A DNA stretch of 64,000 bases from Rhodoferax sp. (GCF_030646845.1 NZ_JAUSLE010000069.1:97262-161261), one strand, 5' to 3'. Shown: positions 25,837-34,764, counted from the stretch's first letter. The notes: generated by a model from the sequence alone, not told the origin. Made by a program: numbers and translations.

Positions 25837-28107
25837 ATGTCCAAACGCTCAAAAATACAGCAAAAAAAGGCTCTAGCCCACGTGTCTATTGCACAGCCAG
25901 CTATTAAACTAATAGCAAAATCATCTCCCCTGCTTCCCTTGGGGGCCATGTTGCTGGCGGGCTCGATGAACGCCATGGCACAGCAAACCACCGCCGACCC
26001 GGACAAGACCCTCAAACCCGTCGTGGTCAAGGAAAAAGCCGAAGCACCCGAGGGCAAGGATGCCCTGCGCGCGACCACCACCACGATTGGCAAGGGCAAA
26101 CAGCAACTGCGCGACATTCCCCAGTCGGTGACCGTTGTGACTGAAAAGCTGATTGACGACCGCAACCTGGACACCGTCAAAGAGGCGTTGAAGAACACCA
26201 GCGGCATCTCCTTCCTGGCGGCAGAAGGCGGCGAGGAAGACATTCGGCTGCGCGGCTTCTCCCTGCAAGCCACGGGCGACGTCTTCATTGACGGCATGCG
26301 CGATCCGGCGTTTTACGAGCGCGACACCTTCAACCTGGATCGGCTGGAAGTACTGCGCGGCTCCGCCTCGATGCTGTTTGGCCGCGGCTCCACCGGCGGC
26401 GCGGTGAATCAGGTCAGCAAACAGCCCCGCACCATGGACGAAAACGAAATCTCGATCACGGCGGGCAGTCACAACTACCTCCGCGCCACGGGTGACTTCA
26501 ACATCCAGACAGGCGAAAACGCCGCGCTGCGCATCAACGCGATGGCAACCAGGGCCGACAACAATGGCGCTGGCAGCAGCCTGGACAAAAAAGGCATCGC
26601 CGCCACCTACCGCTTTGGCATTGGAACAAGGGACGAGTTCTCTGTAGGCCTTTACGACCTGCAAAACAACAACGGCATGAACTACGGCATGCCGTGGATC
26701 CGGCCCACCGCCGCATCCCCGGTATCAGACACAACGCTCATCGACAAACTCGATCCCAGCGCCTACTTTGGCATGGCCAGCGACTACAACGGCGGCAGCG
26801 CCCAGCACGTCACCGCCAGCCATACCCACCGCTTTCAGGATGACAGCGAACTGAAAACGTCCGTCCGTAAAGGAAGCTATGAGCGCGACCAGCGCGCTGG
26901 CACGGTGCGTCTGGCCAGCGGCACCAACCTGGCCAACTTCTCCGGCGCCACAGTGTTGAATCGCGGCACCCAATTGAAGATCCAGGACATGGACACGCTG
27001 TATCTGCAAAGCGACTACAGCGCCAAGTTCAAGGCACTGGGCCTGCAGCACGAACTGCTGGCCGGTGCAGACTTTGCCGATGAAAAGCGCCAGGTGTACG
27101 CGGCCCGCACCGCAGCCCAAGGCGGCGTCAACCTGACCAAGCCCAGCACGACCGCGGGCACGCCGGATGACGGCGCGTCCATCAATGAATCGTCCCGCGT
27201 GCTGCGCCAGACCAATCAGTTCGACTCCACCGGCTACGGCCTGTACGTGCAAGACCTGGTGCAGGTGGCGCCGCACTGGAAACTGCTGGCAGGCCTGCGC
27301 TATGACAACCTGACGGGCGACTACAGCACTTTCGCCATTCCCAACAACGCGGCGGGCCCCGTCACCACCACCAGCTATTTGATGAAGGTGTCCGAGATCA
27401 GCAAACGGGTGGGCGTGCTGTACCAGCCCAATGAGTTGCAGTCCTACCATTTCTCGGCTGCCACCTCCTTCAACACCTCGGGTGAAGCGTATTCACTCAG
27501 CGCCAACAACCAGGATATTCCACCAGAGCAAAGCATCAACCTGGAGCTGGGCGCCAAGCTCGATTCGGCCGACAAACGCTTCACCACCCGTCTGGCGCTG
27601 TTCCGCTCGACCAAGCTGCATGAACGCAACACCGACCCGCTGGTCAATCTGGTGACTCTCTCGGGCAAGCGCCATGTGGCAGGCTTTGAAGTGGATGTGG
27701 CGGGCAAGCTCACACCGCAATGGGAGATCTATGGCTCCTACATGTGGATACCCGAGGCCAACATCGACATTGGCGTGGCCGGCTCGGAGGGCCAGGGCAC
27801 GCGCCCCTCGCTCACCCCGGAGCACAGCGGCACGGTGTGGAATACCTACCAGCTCACCTCGCAGTGGCGCGTAGGCCTGGGTGTGAACTTCCGCGGTGAG
27901 CAGACACCGATTCGCAACCCCGGCTGGACGGTAGACAGCTACGTGACCGCCGACCTGATGGCGGAGTACAGGATCAATGACCGGTTCACGCTCAAAGGCA
28001 ATGTGAGCAACATCACCAACAAGCTGTACGCGGATGCGCTCTACACCGGCCACTACATTCCGGGGGCTGGCCGTACCGTGCAACTGACCCTCAACGCCAA
28101 GTTCTAA
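25837..28107 (+). CDS. TonB-dependent catecholate siderophore receptor (Fiu-like)
   Basis: An outer-membrane ferric-siderophore receptor of 756 residues. After the signal peptide (cleavage near NAMAQQ) come the TonB-box region, the plug (IPQSVTVVTEKLIDDRNLDTVKEAL-type; LRGFSLQATGDVFIDGMRD; VLRGSASMLFGRGSTGGAVN) and a 22-strand barrel. It ends in YADALYTGHYIPGAGRTVQL and a terminal Phe (LNAKF). The plug matches the Fiu/TonB siderophore class and lacks an N-terminal signalling domain. Residues about 11-28 of the signal peptide are encoded by a 50-bp repeat. piuC follows 18 bp downstream, the usual partner of Fiu-type receptors. Confidence 0.94.
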   Translation: MSKRSKIQQKKALAHVSIAQPAIKLIAKSSPLLPLGAMLLAGSMNAMAQQTTADPDKTLKPVVVKEKAEAPEGKDALRATTTTIGKGKQQLRDIPQSVTVVTEKLIDDRNLDTVKEALKNTSGISFLAAEGGEEDIRLRGFSLQATGDVFIDGMRDPAFYERDTFNLDRLEVLRGSASMLFGRGSTGGAVNQVSKQPRTMDENEISITAGSHNYLRATGDFNIQTGENAALRINAMATRADNNGAGSSLDKKGIAATYRFGIGTRDEFSVGLYDLQNNNGMNYGMPWIRPTAASPVSDTTLIDKLDPSAYFGMASDYNGGSAQHVTASHTHRFQDDSELKTSVRKGSYERDQRAGTVRLASGTNLANFSGATVLNRGTQLKIQDMDTLYLQSDYSAKFKALGLQHELLAGADFADEKRQVYAARTAAQGGVNLTKPSTTAGTPDDGASINESSRVLRQTNQFDSTGYGLYVQDLVQVAPHWKLLAGLRYDNLTGDYSTFAIPNNAAGPVTTTSYLMKVSEISKRVGVLYQPNELQSYHFSAATSFNTSGEAYSLSANNQDIPPEQSINLELGAKLDSADKRFTTRLALFRSTKLHERNTDPLVNLVTLSGKRHVAGFEVDVAGKLTPQWEIYGSYMWIPEANIDIGVAGSEGQGTRPSLTPEHSGTVWNTYQLTSQWRVGLGVNFRGEQTPIRNPGWTVDSYVTADLMAEYRINDRFTLKGNVSNITNKLYADALYTGHYIPGAGRTVQLTLNAKF
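25869..25918 (+). repeat. 50-bp dispersed repeat within the receptor signal peptide
   Basis: Left half GGCTCTAGCCCACGTG, right half GCTATTAAACTAATAGC. It is in sense orientation and encodes ALAHVSIAQPAIKLIA, in the same frame as the copies in rlmD and rpoS. Confidence 0.8.
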
Positions 28108-28125
28108 ACCCTTCAAGCCAACGCC

Positions 28126-28809
28126 ATGCTGCTCCACATTCCCGACATCCTGACTGCTGATGAAGTGCGCCACGCCCAGAACCTCCTGGCCAGCGCACCC
28201 CGGGGCGATGGACGGCCGGGCGCGGGCGTGCAGGCGGCCCAGGTCAAGAACAACGAGCAGCTGCCGCATGATTGCGACGCTGCCCGTGACATACGCGCCA
28301 TGGTCCTGCGGGGGCTGGACGCCAATCCGCTCTTCTTTTCGGCGGCCTTGCCCAAACGGGTGTTTCCGCCGCGACTGAACCGCTACGGCGGAGACAGCAA
28401 TTACTACGGCAACCATATTGATGGCTCCGTGCGGTACTTGCCAGGTACCGGCCAGCGCGTTCGCACCGATGTGTCGTGCACGGTGTTTCTGTCCGACCCA
28501 ACCGACTACGAGGGTGGCGAACTGTGTATTTCAGACACTTACGGCGAACAAGCCGTCAAGTTGCCGGCCGGTCACATGGTGCTGTACCCCGGCACCAGCC
28601 TGCACCAGGTCAAACCCGTGACGCGCGGCCACCGCCTGGCCTGCTTTTTCTGGATTGAGAGCATGGTGCGCAGCGACGAGCAGCGTCGCCTGCTGTATGA
28701 ACTGGACATGAACCTGCTGCGCCTGCGTGAGCGCCATGGTGAAACCGCCGAGACCACCGGGCTGACCGGCACCTATCACAACCTGCTGCGCATGTGGGCC
28801 GACACCTGA
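28126..28809 (+). CDS. piuC: Fe(II)/2-oxoglutarate dioxygenase PiuC
   Basis: A PKHD-type hydroxylase of 227 residues. The iron ligands are visible as His97 and Asp99 (NHIDGSVR) and His160 (GTSLHQV), with Arg170 for 2-oxoglutarate ([14 protein letters not shown]). PiuC genes accompany TonB-dependent siderophore receptors in many proteobacteria; the substrate is unknown, possibly a siderophore or receptor-associated molecule. The start lies 18 bp after the receptor stop, so one Fur-controlled transcript is likely. Confidence 0.93.
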   Translation: MLLHIPDILTADEVRHAQNLLASAPRGDGRPGAGVQAAQVKNNEQLPHDCDAARDIRAMVLRGLDANPLFFSAALPKRVFPPRLNRYGGDSNYYGNHIDGSVRYLPGTGQRVRTDVSCTVFLSDPTDYEGGELCISDTYGEQAVKLPAGHMVLYPGTSLHQVKPVTRGHRLACFFWIESMVRSDEQRRLLYELDMNLLRLRERHGETAETTGLTGTYHNLLRMWADT

Positions 28810-28869
28810 CAATGCATTGCCGACCTGCGCGCACAGCCAGCAGAAGCGACACAAAATCAAACCCAATTG

Positions 28870-28899
28870 TTGCAAATGCGATTCATTCTCATTTATAAT
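28870..28899 (+). promoter_or_regulatory. tonB operon promoter with Fur-like operator
   Basis: TTGCAA and TATAAT (28894-28899) are 18 bp apart. The spacer AATGCGATTCATTCTCATT is a good Fur box match (minus strand AATGAGAATGAATCGCATT). It precedes a 26-codon frame and tonB. Confidence 0.7.
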
Positions 28900-28921
28900 A
28901 AATACCATTCACAATCAATCG

Positions 28922-29002
28922 ATGCATATGGAATTCGTCGCAACACTTGGCGCCAGCCTGGCCTTGGTCATTTGCTCGGCGTGCTGGATTTTTCGCAAGT
29001 AG
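28922..29002 (+). CDS. Putative 26-residue membrane microprotein
   Basis: Starts MHMEFVATLG about 20 bases after the predicted TATAAT start point and ends in ACWIFRK. Residues 4-23 are one hydrophobic segment with two cysteines. The second ATG (28928) is an alternative start. The ribosome binding site is weak. It would be the first frame on the Fur-controlled tonB transcript. It could be a real small protein or a chance frame; only its position and composition support it. Confidence 0.4.
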   Translation: MHMEFVATLGASLALVICSACWIFRK

Positions 29003-29037
29003 CCACGTCCTGATGCGAGGCTGTAAGCTTCTAAACT

Positions 29038-29712
29038 ATGGTTTTATCTGAACGCCCCCACAATTTTCCCGGCATGAACCGAAACGTCATCATCGCCCTC
29101 AGCGTGGTCGTTTTTCACATCGCCGCGTTATGGGCTCTGCAAACGGGTTTGCTGCGCCGCGCCGTCGAACTGGTAGTGCCGGCAGAAATCCTGAGCGAGT
29201 TCATTGAGCCCCCCGCGCCCAAAGTCGCGCCCCCACCGCCGGCGCCCCCGGTAGCCGTCAGACAGCCAGTCGCCAAAGCGCCGGTTCCGGTCCGGACCGT
29301 TGCCCCCCAGCCCATCGCCATTGCCGACCCGACGCCCTCACCCAATGCGCCGGCCGGCGTCACGGCACCGCAGCCGAGCCTCCCCGCAATTGCCACGCCC
29401 GTCGCCGCGGCGCCGCCCGCGCCTGCCCGGGTGGAGTTGCCATCAAGCGACGCCGACTACCTGCAAAACCCCAAGCCACCCTACCCGGCCTTGAGCAAAC
29501 GGCTGGGCGAACAGGGCAAGGTCGTGGTGCGTGTGCTGATCGGCGTGGACGGCACGGCGCAAAAAGCAGAAATCCAACAGTCCAGCGGTTTTGACCGGCT
29601 GGATCAATCCGCGCTGGCCACGGTGATGCGCTGGCGTTACGTGCCGGGCAAGCGCGCGGGCATACCTGAAGCGATGTGGTTCAACGTGCCCATCAGCTTC
29701 GTTCTTGAATAG
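29038..29712 (+). CDS. tonB: Energy transducer TonB
   Basis: Links the inner-membrane proton motive force to outer-membrane receptors. It has 224 residues with an N-terminal anchor (VIIALSVVVFHIAALWAL) that includes the conserved Ser/His face. A Pro/Ala-rich periplasmic spacer (APPPPAPPVAV region, about 55-135) follows, then the C-terminal domain (YPALSKRLGEQGKVVVRVLI, RLDQSALATVMRWRYVPGKRAG). A start at the internal ATG (29074) is also possible. exbB starts 28 bp after its stop. Confidence 0.94.
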   Translation: MVLSERPHNFPGMNRNVIIALSVVVFHIAALWALQTGLLRRAVELVVPAEILSEFIEPPAPKVAPPPPAPPVAVRQPVAKAPVPVRTVAPQPIAIADPTPSPNAPAGVTAPQPSLPAIATPVAAAPPAPARVELPSSDADYLQNPKPPYPALSKRLGEQGKVVVRVLIGVDGTAQKAEIQQSSGFDRLDQSALATVMRWRYVPGKRAGIPEAMWFNVPISFVLE

Positions 29713-29740
29713 TTCATTTATCTTTTCTCTGGAGTTCTTT

Positions 29741-30451
29741 ATGGAATCACAACTCGGCCTGGTCAATGTCTGGACCCAGGGTGACTGGGTCACGAAAACC
29801 GTGGCTTTGGTATTGCTCACCATGTCGCTGGCTTCCTGGATGGTCATCGTCCTCAAGGCCCTGGACATCCTGAAATACAAAAAACTCGCCGGACGGGCCG
29901 AGGACTTCTGGCACAGCGAAGACTTTGCCGCTGGCCTGGCCCGACTCGGAGGCGACGACAGCAGCCCGTTTCGTCAGCTGGCGCTGGCCGGGCGTGAGGC
30001 CACGGCCCATCACCGCAATACCAAGGTGCAGCTGCACGACACCCTGGACGCCAGCGACTGGATCACGCGCAGTCTGCGCAACTCGATCGACGACAGCACG
30101 GCGCGCCTGCAGTCGGGCCTGGCCGTATTGGCGTCGGTCGGCTCAACCGCCCCGTTCGTGGGCTTGTTCGGTACGGTCTGGGGCATTTATCACGCGCTGC
30201 TGGGCATTGGCGCAGCAGGACAAGCGACCATCGACAAGGTGGCCGGCCCCATTGGCGAGGCGCTCATCATGACCGCCCTGGGCCTGGCCGTGGCGATTCC
30301 GGCCGTCCTGGGCTACAACGCGCTGGTGCGGGGCAATAAATCCATCCTGACCAAACTCAACCGCTTCGCCCACGATCTGCACGCCTACTTTGTCACCGGT
30401 GCCCGCGTCGGCAGCGGTGACGGCAAAGTCGTGCCGATGAAGAAGGCTTAA
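29741..30451 (+). CDS. exbB: Biopolymer transport protein ExbB
   Basis: The MotA/TolQ/ExbB-family channel subunit, 236 residues, with three membrane helices: VALVLLTMSLASWMVIVLKAL near 17-37, then two in the C-terminal half (LASVGSTAPFVGLFGTVWGIYHAL and EALIMTALGLAVAIPAVLGYN-type). The start MESQLGLV has GGAG 7 bases upstream; an upstream in-frame codon was rejected. It forms the energising complex with ExbD and TonB encoded next to it. Confidence 0.96.
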   Translation: MESQLGLVNVWTQGDWVTKTVALVLLTMSLASWMVIVLKALDILKYKKLAGRAEDFWHSEDFAAGLARLGGDDSSPFRQLALAGREATAHHRNTKVQLHDTLDASDWITRSLRNSIDDSTARLQSGLAVLASVGSTAPFVGLFGTVWGIYHALLGIGAAGQATIDKVAGPIGEALIMTALGLAVAIPAVLGYNALVRGNKSILTKLNRFAHDLHAYFVTGARVGSGDGKVVPMKKA

Positions 30452-30461
30452 GGGGACCATC

Positions 30462-30872
30462 ATGGCTTTCGGAACACAGGACGAACCCGATGAGGTGATG
30501 AACGAGATCAACATGACGCCCCTGGTGGATGTCATGCTGGTGCTGCTCATCATCTTCATCATCACCGTGCCGGTCATGAAGCACGCGGTCAACGTGGACT
30601 TGCCGCGCGCCACCAATCAGGCGCAGGAGGTCAAGCCGCAGACCATCCGCCTCAGTGTGGACGCGCAAGGCAGCTACTACTGGAACGAGGCGCGCGTGGA
30701 CGACGCCAGCCTGCCCGCCCTGCTGGAGGCCGAAGCGGCGAAGAACCCGCAACCCGATCTGCACATCCGGGGCGACAAGGACGTGCGCTACGAGCGCGTG
30801 GCACAAGCCATGGCGGCTGCGCAGCGCGCCGGCATCAAAAAGATCGGCTTCATCACCGAACCGAAGAACTGA
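30462..30872 (+). CDS. exbD: Biopolymer transport protein ExbD
   Basis: A TolR/ExbD-family protein of 136 residues: a short cytosolic start, one helix with the essential membrane aspartate (MTPLVDVMLVLLIIFIITVP) and a periplasmic domain ending in AGIKKIGFITEP. It follows exbB by 10 bp, with AGGGG before the ATG. Confidence 0.96.
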   Translation: MAFGTQDEPDEVMNEINMTPLVDVMLVLLIIFIITVPVMKHAVNVDLPRATNQAQEVKPQTIRLSVDAQGSYYWNEARVDDASLPALLEAEAAKNPQPDLHIRGDKDVRYERVAQAMAAAQRAGIKKIGFITEPKN

Positions 30873-30883
30873 TTTCAGGCCTG

Positions 30884-31084
30884 ATGATGCAATCCCGCGC
30901 CCCGGCTCCAGAACCCGCCTCCCATCTGGCTGGCACCCCAGCCGGCCAGTCTCCCGCAGCACGGCCCGTCGCCGTTCACAGTACCGACCTGTTCAAGGGC
31001 CAGAAGTCTGTCGCGATTGAGCACAACGGTTGCGTCTACCGGCTGCAGACAACCAAGCTGGGCAAGCTGATTTTGACGAAATAG
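30884..31084 (+). CDS. hemP: Hemin uptake protein HemP
   Basis: 66 residues. The C-terminal half, STDLFKGQKSVAIEHNG followed by YRLQTTKLGKLILTK, is the HemP family signature; the N-terminal half is Pro/Ala-rich and variable. HemP is a small regulator or accessory of haem uptake in proteobacteria and is usually Fur-controlled. It starts 11 bp after exbD, so it is the last gene of the tonB-exbB-exbD unit. A 50-bp repeat begins directly after its stop codon. Confidence 0.9.
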   Translation: MMQSRAPAPEPASHLAGTPAGQSPAARPVAVHSTDLFKGQKSVAIEHNGCVYRLQTTKLGKLILTK

Positions 31085-31134
31085 GGCCTGAGCCCTCGTC
31101 CAATATTGGTATATTGCTATCTTATTTATAGCAA
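31085..31134 (+). repeat. 50-bp dispersed repeat directly after hemP
   Basis: Left half GGCCTGAGCCCTCGTCC, right half GCTATCTTATTTATAGCAA. The remaining ~275 bp up to ahpC hold no gene: an AT-rich stretch with an OxyR-like site and a TATAAT box. Confidence 0.75.
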
Positions 31135-31281
31135 TTTACTTATCACCCTCTCGATGCTTGCGGCACAGTCCGCAAGCCCTTGTCGCTTACCGGGATTGGG
31201 TTCTGACTGGCCTGAACGATCTGTCGGAAGAACCACAAGACCTCCCGATTTCCGAAACCGAGAAAGCAACAGGCCAGTTCA

Positions 31282-31313
31282 ATAGCTTTTTCCTATAAAT
31301 AGTTTTAATTTAT
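31282..31313 (+). promoter_or_regulatory. OxyR-like operator upstream of ahpC
   Basis: ATAGCTTTTTCCTAT (31282-31296) and ATAGTTTTAATTTAT (31299-31313) each fit the half-element ATAGNTNNNANCTAT with one mismatch. The half-elements are 17 bp apart, not the classical 22, so the match is suggestive only. The site lies about 30 bp before the ahpC -10 box. Confidence 0.45.
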
Positions 31314-31340
31314 TGAACGACCATTTGCATAGTCACTCGC

Positions 31341-31346
31341 TATAAT
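31341..31346 (+). promoter_or_regulatory. -10 box of ahpC
   Basis: TATAAT 64 bp before the ahpC start. There is no good -35 at 17 bp, consistent with an activator-dependent promoter. Confidence 0.55.
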
Positions 31347-31409
31347 TTGTGCAACGCAGCAATCAAACGCTTCACGTTATTTTTTCTTCAACCTCAAAGG
31401 AGTTTTCTC

Positions 31410-31973
31410 ATGTCCCTTATCAACACCGAAGTCGTACCTTTCAAGAACGAAGCCTTCCACAACGGCAAGTTCGTGACCGTGACCAACGAAACCCTCAAAG
31501 GCAAGTGGAATGTGTTCATTTTCATGCCCGCCGCGTTCACCTTCAACTGCCCGACCGAAGTGGAAGACGCTGCTGACAACTACGCCGAGTTCCAGAAAGC
31601 CGGTGCCGAGGTCTACATCGTGACGACCGACACCCACTTCTCGCACAAGGTGTGGCACGAGACTTCCCCCGCTGTGGGCAAGGCCAGGTTCCCGCTGATC
31701 GGTGACCCCACCCACAAGCTGACCCGCGCGTTTGACGTGCACATCGAAGAAGAAGGCCTGGCGCTGCGCGGTACCTTCATCATCAACCCCGATGGCGTGA
31801 TCAAGACCATGGAAGTCCATTCCAACGAAATCGCCCGCGACGTCAAGGAAACCCTGCGCAAGCTCAAGGCTGCCCAGTACACCGCCGCCCACCCCGGCGA
31901 GGTGTGCCCGGCCAAGTGGAACGAAGGCGCCAAGACGCTGACGCCCTCGCTGGATCTGGTTGGCAAGATCTAA
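31410..31973 (+). CDS. ahpC: Alkyl hydroperoxide reductase subunit C
   Basis: A typical two-Cys peroxiredoxin of 187 residues. The peroxidatic Cys47 is in AAFTFNCPTEVEDAAD and the resolving Cys166 in GEVCPAKW. It reduces H2O2 and organic peroxides and is recycled by AhpF, encoded 160 bp downstream. AAAGGAG precedes the ATG by 8 bases. A strong terminator follows, so ahpF may have its own promoter or depend on readthrough. Confidence 0.97.
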   Translation: MSLINTEVVPFKNEAFHNGKFVTVTNETLKGKWNVFIFMPAAFTFNCPTEVEDAADNYAEFQKAGAEVYIVTTDTHFSHKVWHETSPAVGKARFPLIGDPTHKLTRAFDVHIEEEGLALRGTFIINPDGVIKTMEVHSNEIARDVKETLRKLKAAQYTAAHPGEVCPAKWNEGAKTLTPSLDLVGKI

Positions 31974-32014
31974 GCCTTCCTGCACAGACGGCAGAGCGCT
32001 CTGAGCGCTCACCA

Positions 32015-32061
32015 AGCCGGACAGCGTCAGGGCGCCCAGCGCCTTGCCGTCCGGCTTTTTT
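32015..32061 (+). terminator. Terminator after ahpC
   Basis: AGCCGGAC (32015-32022) pairs with GTCCGGCT (32049-32056), followed by a T-run. The loop contains a second small GC-rich hairpin. Confidence 0.85.
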
Positions 32062-32074
32062 ATAAGCAAAAACA

Positions 32075-32124
32075 GCCTCTAGCCCTTGCGGTATATGCGC
32101 AAGCAGCTATCAAATCAGTAGTAA
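32075..32124 (+). repeat. 50-bp dispersed repeat in the ahpF leader
   Basis: Left half GCCTCTAGCCCTTG, centre TATATGCGCAAG, right half GCTATCAAATCAGTAGTAA. It ends next to the ribosome binding site (AGGA) of ahpF. Confidence 0.8.
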
Positions 32125-32136
32125 TAGGAAACCATC

Positions 32137-33711
32137 ATGCTCGACGACACTCTTAAAACCCAGCTTGCAGCCTATCTGGAACGCGTGGCATTGCCGATCG
32201 AGATGGTGGCGTCCTTGGGCGACGACGACAACTCCGCGCAAATGCGCGATTTGCTGCAGACCATCCAGGGCTTGCGCAGTGACAAGATCACCTTGCGTAC
32301 CGATGGCCAGGATGCGCGCAAGCCATCGTTCACCCTGCAGCGTGCCGGCACTGCCACTTGTCTGCGCTTCGCGGGGCTGCCCCTGGGCCACGAATTCACC
32401 TCCCTGGTGCTGGCCTTGCTGTGGACGGGCGGCCATCCACCCAAGGTCGAACAGGATGTGATTGATCAGATCAAGGGACTGGACGGCGACTTCAATTTTG
32501 AGGTCTACATGTCCCTGACCTGCCACAACTGTCCCGATGTGGTGCAGGCCTTGAGCCTGATGGCGATCCTGAACCCGAAGGTCAAGACCACCGTGATTGA
32601 AGGCGGCGCCTTCCAGGACGAGGTCAAGGCCCGCGAGATCATGGCCGTGCCCATGGTCTTTCTCAATGGCCAGGTTTTCGGTTCCGGCCGCATGACGGTG
32701 GAAGAAATCGTGGCCAAGCTGGACACCAACGCTGCGGCCAAGGATGCTGCCAAGCTCTCGGCCAAAGATCCCTACGATGTGCTGATCATCGGCGGCGGCC
32801 CTGCTGGCGCAGCCGCGGCCGTGTACGCCGCCCGCAAGGGTATTCGCACGGGGGTGGCGGCCGAGCGCTTTGGCGGTCAGGTGAACGACACGCTGGCGAT
32901 TGAAAACTACATCTCGGTGCTGGAAACCGATGGCCCCAAGTTCACAGCCGGGCTGGAAGCCCAGGTCAGGCACTACGGCGTGGAGATCATGAACCTGCAG
33001 CGGGCCGACAAGCTCATCCCCGCCAGCGAGCCGGGTGGCCTGATTGAGGTGCAACTGGCCAACGGCGGCTCGCTCAAGTCCAAAACGGTCATCCTGTCCA
33101 CCGGCGCGCGCTGGCGCAATGTGAATGTCCCGGGTGAAGACCAGTACCGCAACAAGGGCGTGGCCTACTGCCCGCACTGTGACGGCCCCTTGTTCAAGGG
33201 CAAGCGCGTCTCGGTGATTGGCGGCGGCAACTCGGGCGTGGAGGCGGCAATCGATCTGGCCGGCATCGTGGCCCACGTGACGCTGGTGGAATTTGCCGAC
33301 CAGTTGAAGGCCGATGCAGTGCTGGTGAACAAGCTCAAGAGCCTGTCCAACGTCACCATCCACACCAATGCGCAAACCACCGAGATCACCGGCGACGGCC
33401 AGAAGGTGAATGGCCTGAGCTACAAGGACCGCGCCACGGACGAGGTGCACCACGTGGCACTCGAAGGAGTGTTCGTGCAAATTGGCCTGGTGCCCAACAC
33501 CGAGTGGCTCAAGGGAACACTGGAGTTGAGCAAACACGGCGAAATTGTGGTGGACGCCAAAGGCCACACCAACCTGCCCGGCGTGTTCGCCGCCGGTGAC
33601 GCCACCACCGTGCCTTACAAGCAGATCGTGATTGCGGCTGGTGACGGTGCCAAAGCAGCGCTGAGCGCGTTTGACTACCTGATTCGCACACCGATACTGG
33701 AAGCAGCCTGA
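32137..33711 (+). CDS. ahpF: Alkyl hydroperoxide reductase subunit F
   Basis: The NADH-dependent flavin disulfide reductase that recycles AhpC. The 524 residues have an N-terminal double thioredoxin-like domain with the redox pair CHNC ([12 protein letters not shown]). An FAD-binding segment ([21 protein letters not shown]), the active disulfide CPHC at Cys345/Cys348 and an NAD-binding segment ([19 protein letters not shown]) follow. It ends with [15 protein letters not shown]. The start codon follows AGGA by 8 bases. Confidence 0.97.
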   Translation: MLDDTLKTQLAAYLERVALPIEMVASLGDDDNSAQMRDLLQTIQGLRSDKITLRTDGQDARKPSFTLQRAGTATCLRFAGLPLGHEFTSLVLALLWTGGHPPKVEQDVIDQIKGLDGDFNFEVYMSLTCHNCPDVVQALSLMAILNPKVKTTVIEGGAFQDEVKAREIMAVPMVFLNGQVFGSGRMTVEEIVAKLDTNAAAKDAAKLSAKDPYDVLIIGGGPAGAAAAVYAARKGIRTGVAAERFGGQVNDTLAIENYISVLETDGPKFTAGLEAQVRHYGVEIMNLQRADKLIPASEPGGLIEVQLANGGSLKSKTVILSTGARWRNVNVPGEDQYRNKGVAYCPHCDGPLFKGKRVSVIGGGNSGVEAAIDLAGIVAHVTLVEFADQLKADAVLVNKLKSLSNVTIHTNAQTTEITGDGQKVNGLSYKDRATDEVHHVALEGVFVQIGLVPNTEWLKGTLELSKHGEIVVDAKGHTNLPGVFAAGDATTVPYKQIVIAAGDGAKAALSAFDYLIRTPILEAA

Positions 33712-33740
33712 GCGTCGGGTGGGTGGGGTTGATTGCGAGG

Positions 33741-34139
33741 CTACTGCCGGTTGCGTTCAGGCGCAGTCGGCAAGCGCCACAACCAGGCCCCCACCACCAC
33801 GCAGCAAGCCATGGGCATCCATCGCACAGGGGTGGGCAATGTCCACCACGTGATGCCGGAGCTCAGGATCATCATGACAGTGGCAAACTGCTTGGCCCGC
33901 AGGGGCACGGCGCGGTTGGTTCGCCAATCGCGCACCATGGGACCAAAGCGGGGATGGGTCAGCAACCACCGCTCGTAGCGCGCACTGCCACGGGAAAAGC
34001 AATACGCCGCCAGCAAAACAAACGGTGTGGTCGGCAACACGGGCAACACCATGCCGATGACACCGGTGCTCAAGGACATTGCGCCGCAGAGCAACCAGAT
34101 CCAGCGCTGACGCGACACGATTGTTGCGGCTTGTCGCAC
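33741..34139 (-). CDS. YbaN-family membrane protein (DUF454)
   Basis: A small inner-membrane protein of 132 residues with helices around RWIWLLCGAMSLSTGVIGMVLP and at two C-terminal places (FATVMMILSSGITWWTL; WMPMACCVVVGAWLW). The conserved LPVLPTTPFVLLAAYCFSRGS is the DUF454 signature. E. coli YbaN is 125 residues; the function is unknown. The start is set at GTG 34137-34139, preceded by AGGG, because no ATG fits. It follows the GlcG-like gene by 32 bp on the same strand. Confidence 0.82.
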   Translation of the reverse strand: MRQAATIVSRQRWIWLLCGAMSLSTGVIGMVLPVLPTTPFVLLAAYCFSRGSARYERWLLTHPRFGPMVRDWRTNRAVPLRAKQFATVMMILSSGITWWTLPTPVRWMPMACCVVVGAWLWRLPTAPERNRQ

Positions 34140-34171
34140 GGCGCCCTGATCAGTGGCAGTCTGGCAAATTG

Positions 34172-34579
34172 TCAGAGGCCAATCGCCGCAATACCCGCCT
34201 TGGCGATCTGGGCATCTTCGGTGGACTTCACGCCACTGACGCCGACGGCGCCCAGGCACTGGCCATCCTTCATGACCGGGACACCGCCTTCCAGCAGGCC
34301 CTTGATGTCAGGTGCGCTCAGAAACGAGGTGCGCCCGCCGTTGATGACATCTTCATACACTTTGCTTTCGCGCCGGCCCAGCGCGGCCGTATGCGCCTTG
34401 GCGGGCGCAATGTGGGCAGAAATCGGGGCGGCGCCGTCCAGACGCTGCAACCACAGCAGATGACCGCCGTCGTCGACGATGGCGATGGTCACCGCCCAAT
34501 TGTTTTTCAATGCTTCAGCCTCGGCGGCAGCCGCGATGGCTTTGACATCCGACAATTCCAGCACAGGTTTGTTTTTCAT
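34172..34579 (-). CDS. GlcG/HbpS-family haem-degrading-like protein
   Basis: A 135-residue protein of the GlcG/HbpS fold: ITIAIVDDGGHLLWLQRLDGA-like N-half (here TIAIVDDGGHLLWLQRL), AKAHTAALGRRES and the C-terminal GGVPVMKDGQCLGAVGVSGVKSTED-type glycine-rich part. Members bind haem or corrinoids, or have unknown roles. There is no signal peptide. The ATG at MKNKPVLEL was chosen; a long upstream extension runs into the promoter region of the divergent YccA-like gene. Confidence 0.87.
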   Translation of the reverse strand: MKNKPVLELSDVKAIAAAAEAEALKNNWAVTIAIVDDGGHLLWLQRLDGAAPISAHIAPAKAHTAALGRRESKVYEDVINGGRTSFLSAPDIKGLLEGGVPVMKDGQCLGAVGVSGVKSTEDAQIAKAGIAAIGL

Positions 34580-34764
34580 GGGGTAAGCCCTCGTTTTGAA
34601 CAGGAATCGAGCATAACGGCAGTCGGGCTCAGGTTTGCGGCGATTGCGGTTGAAATTATCCTTACAAAAAGTAGGCACCCGGGGGGAATGGTTTTCGCGC
34701 AAGCCCTTGATACGTCCTAGAATCCACCCCATCTGCACCTTGCAGACATTGAAGGAGTTTGACT

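Noticed and set aside
31275..31313. Tenth copy of the 50-bp repeat
   Set aside because: Only a short AT-rich inverted pattern is shared and the left half is missing; the OxyR-like reading explains it better.
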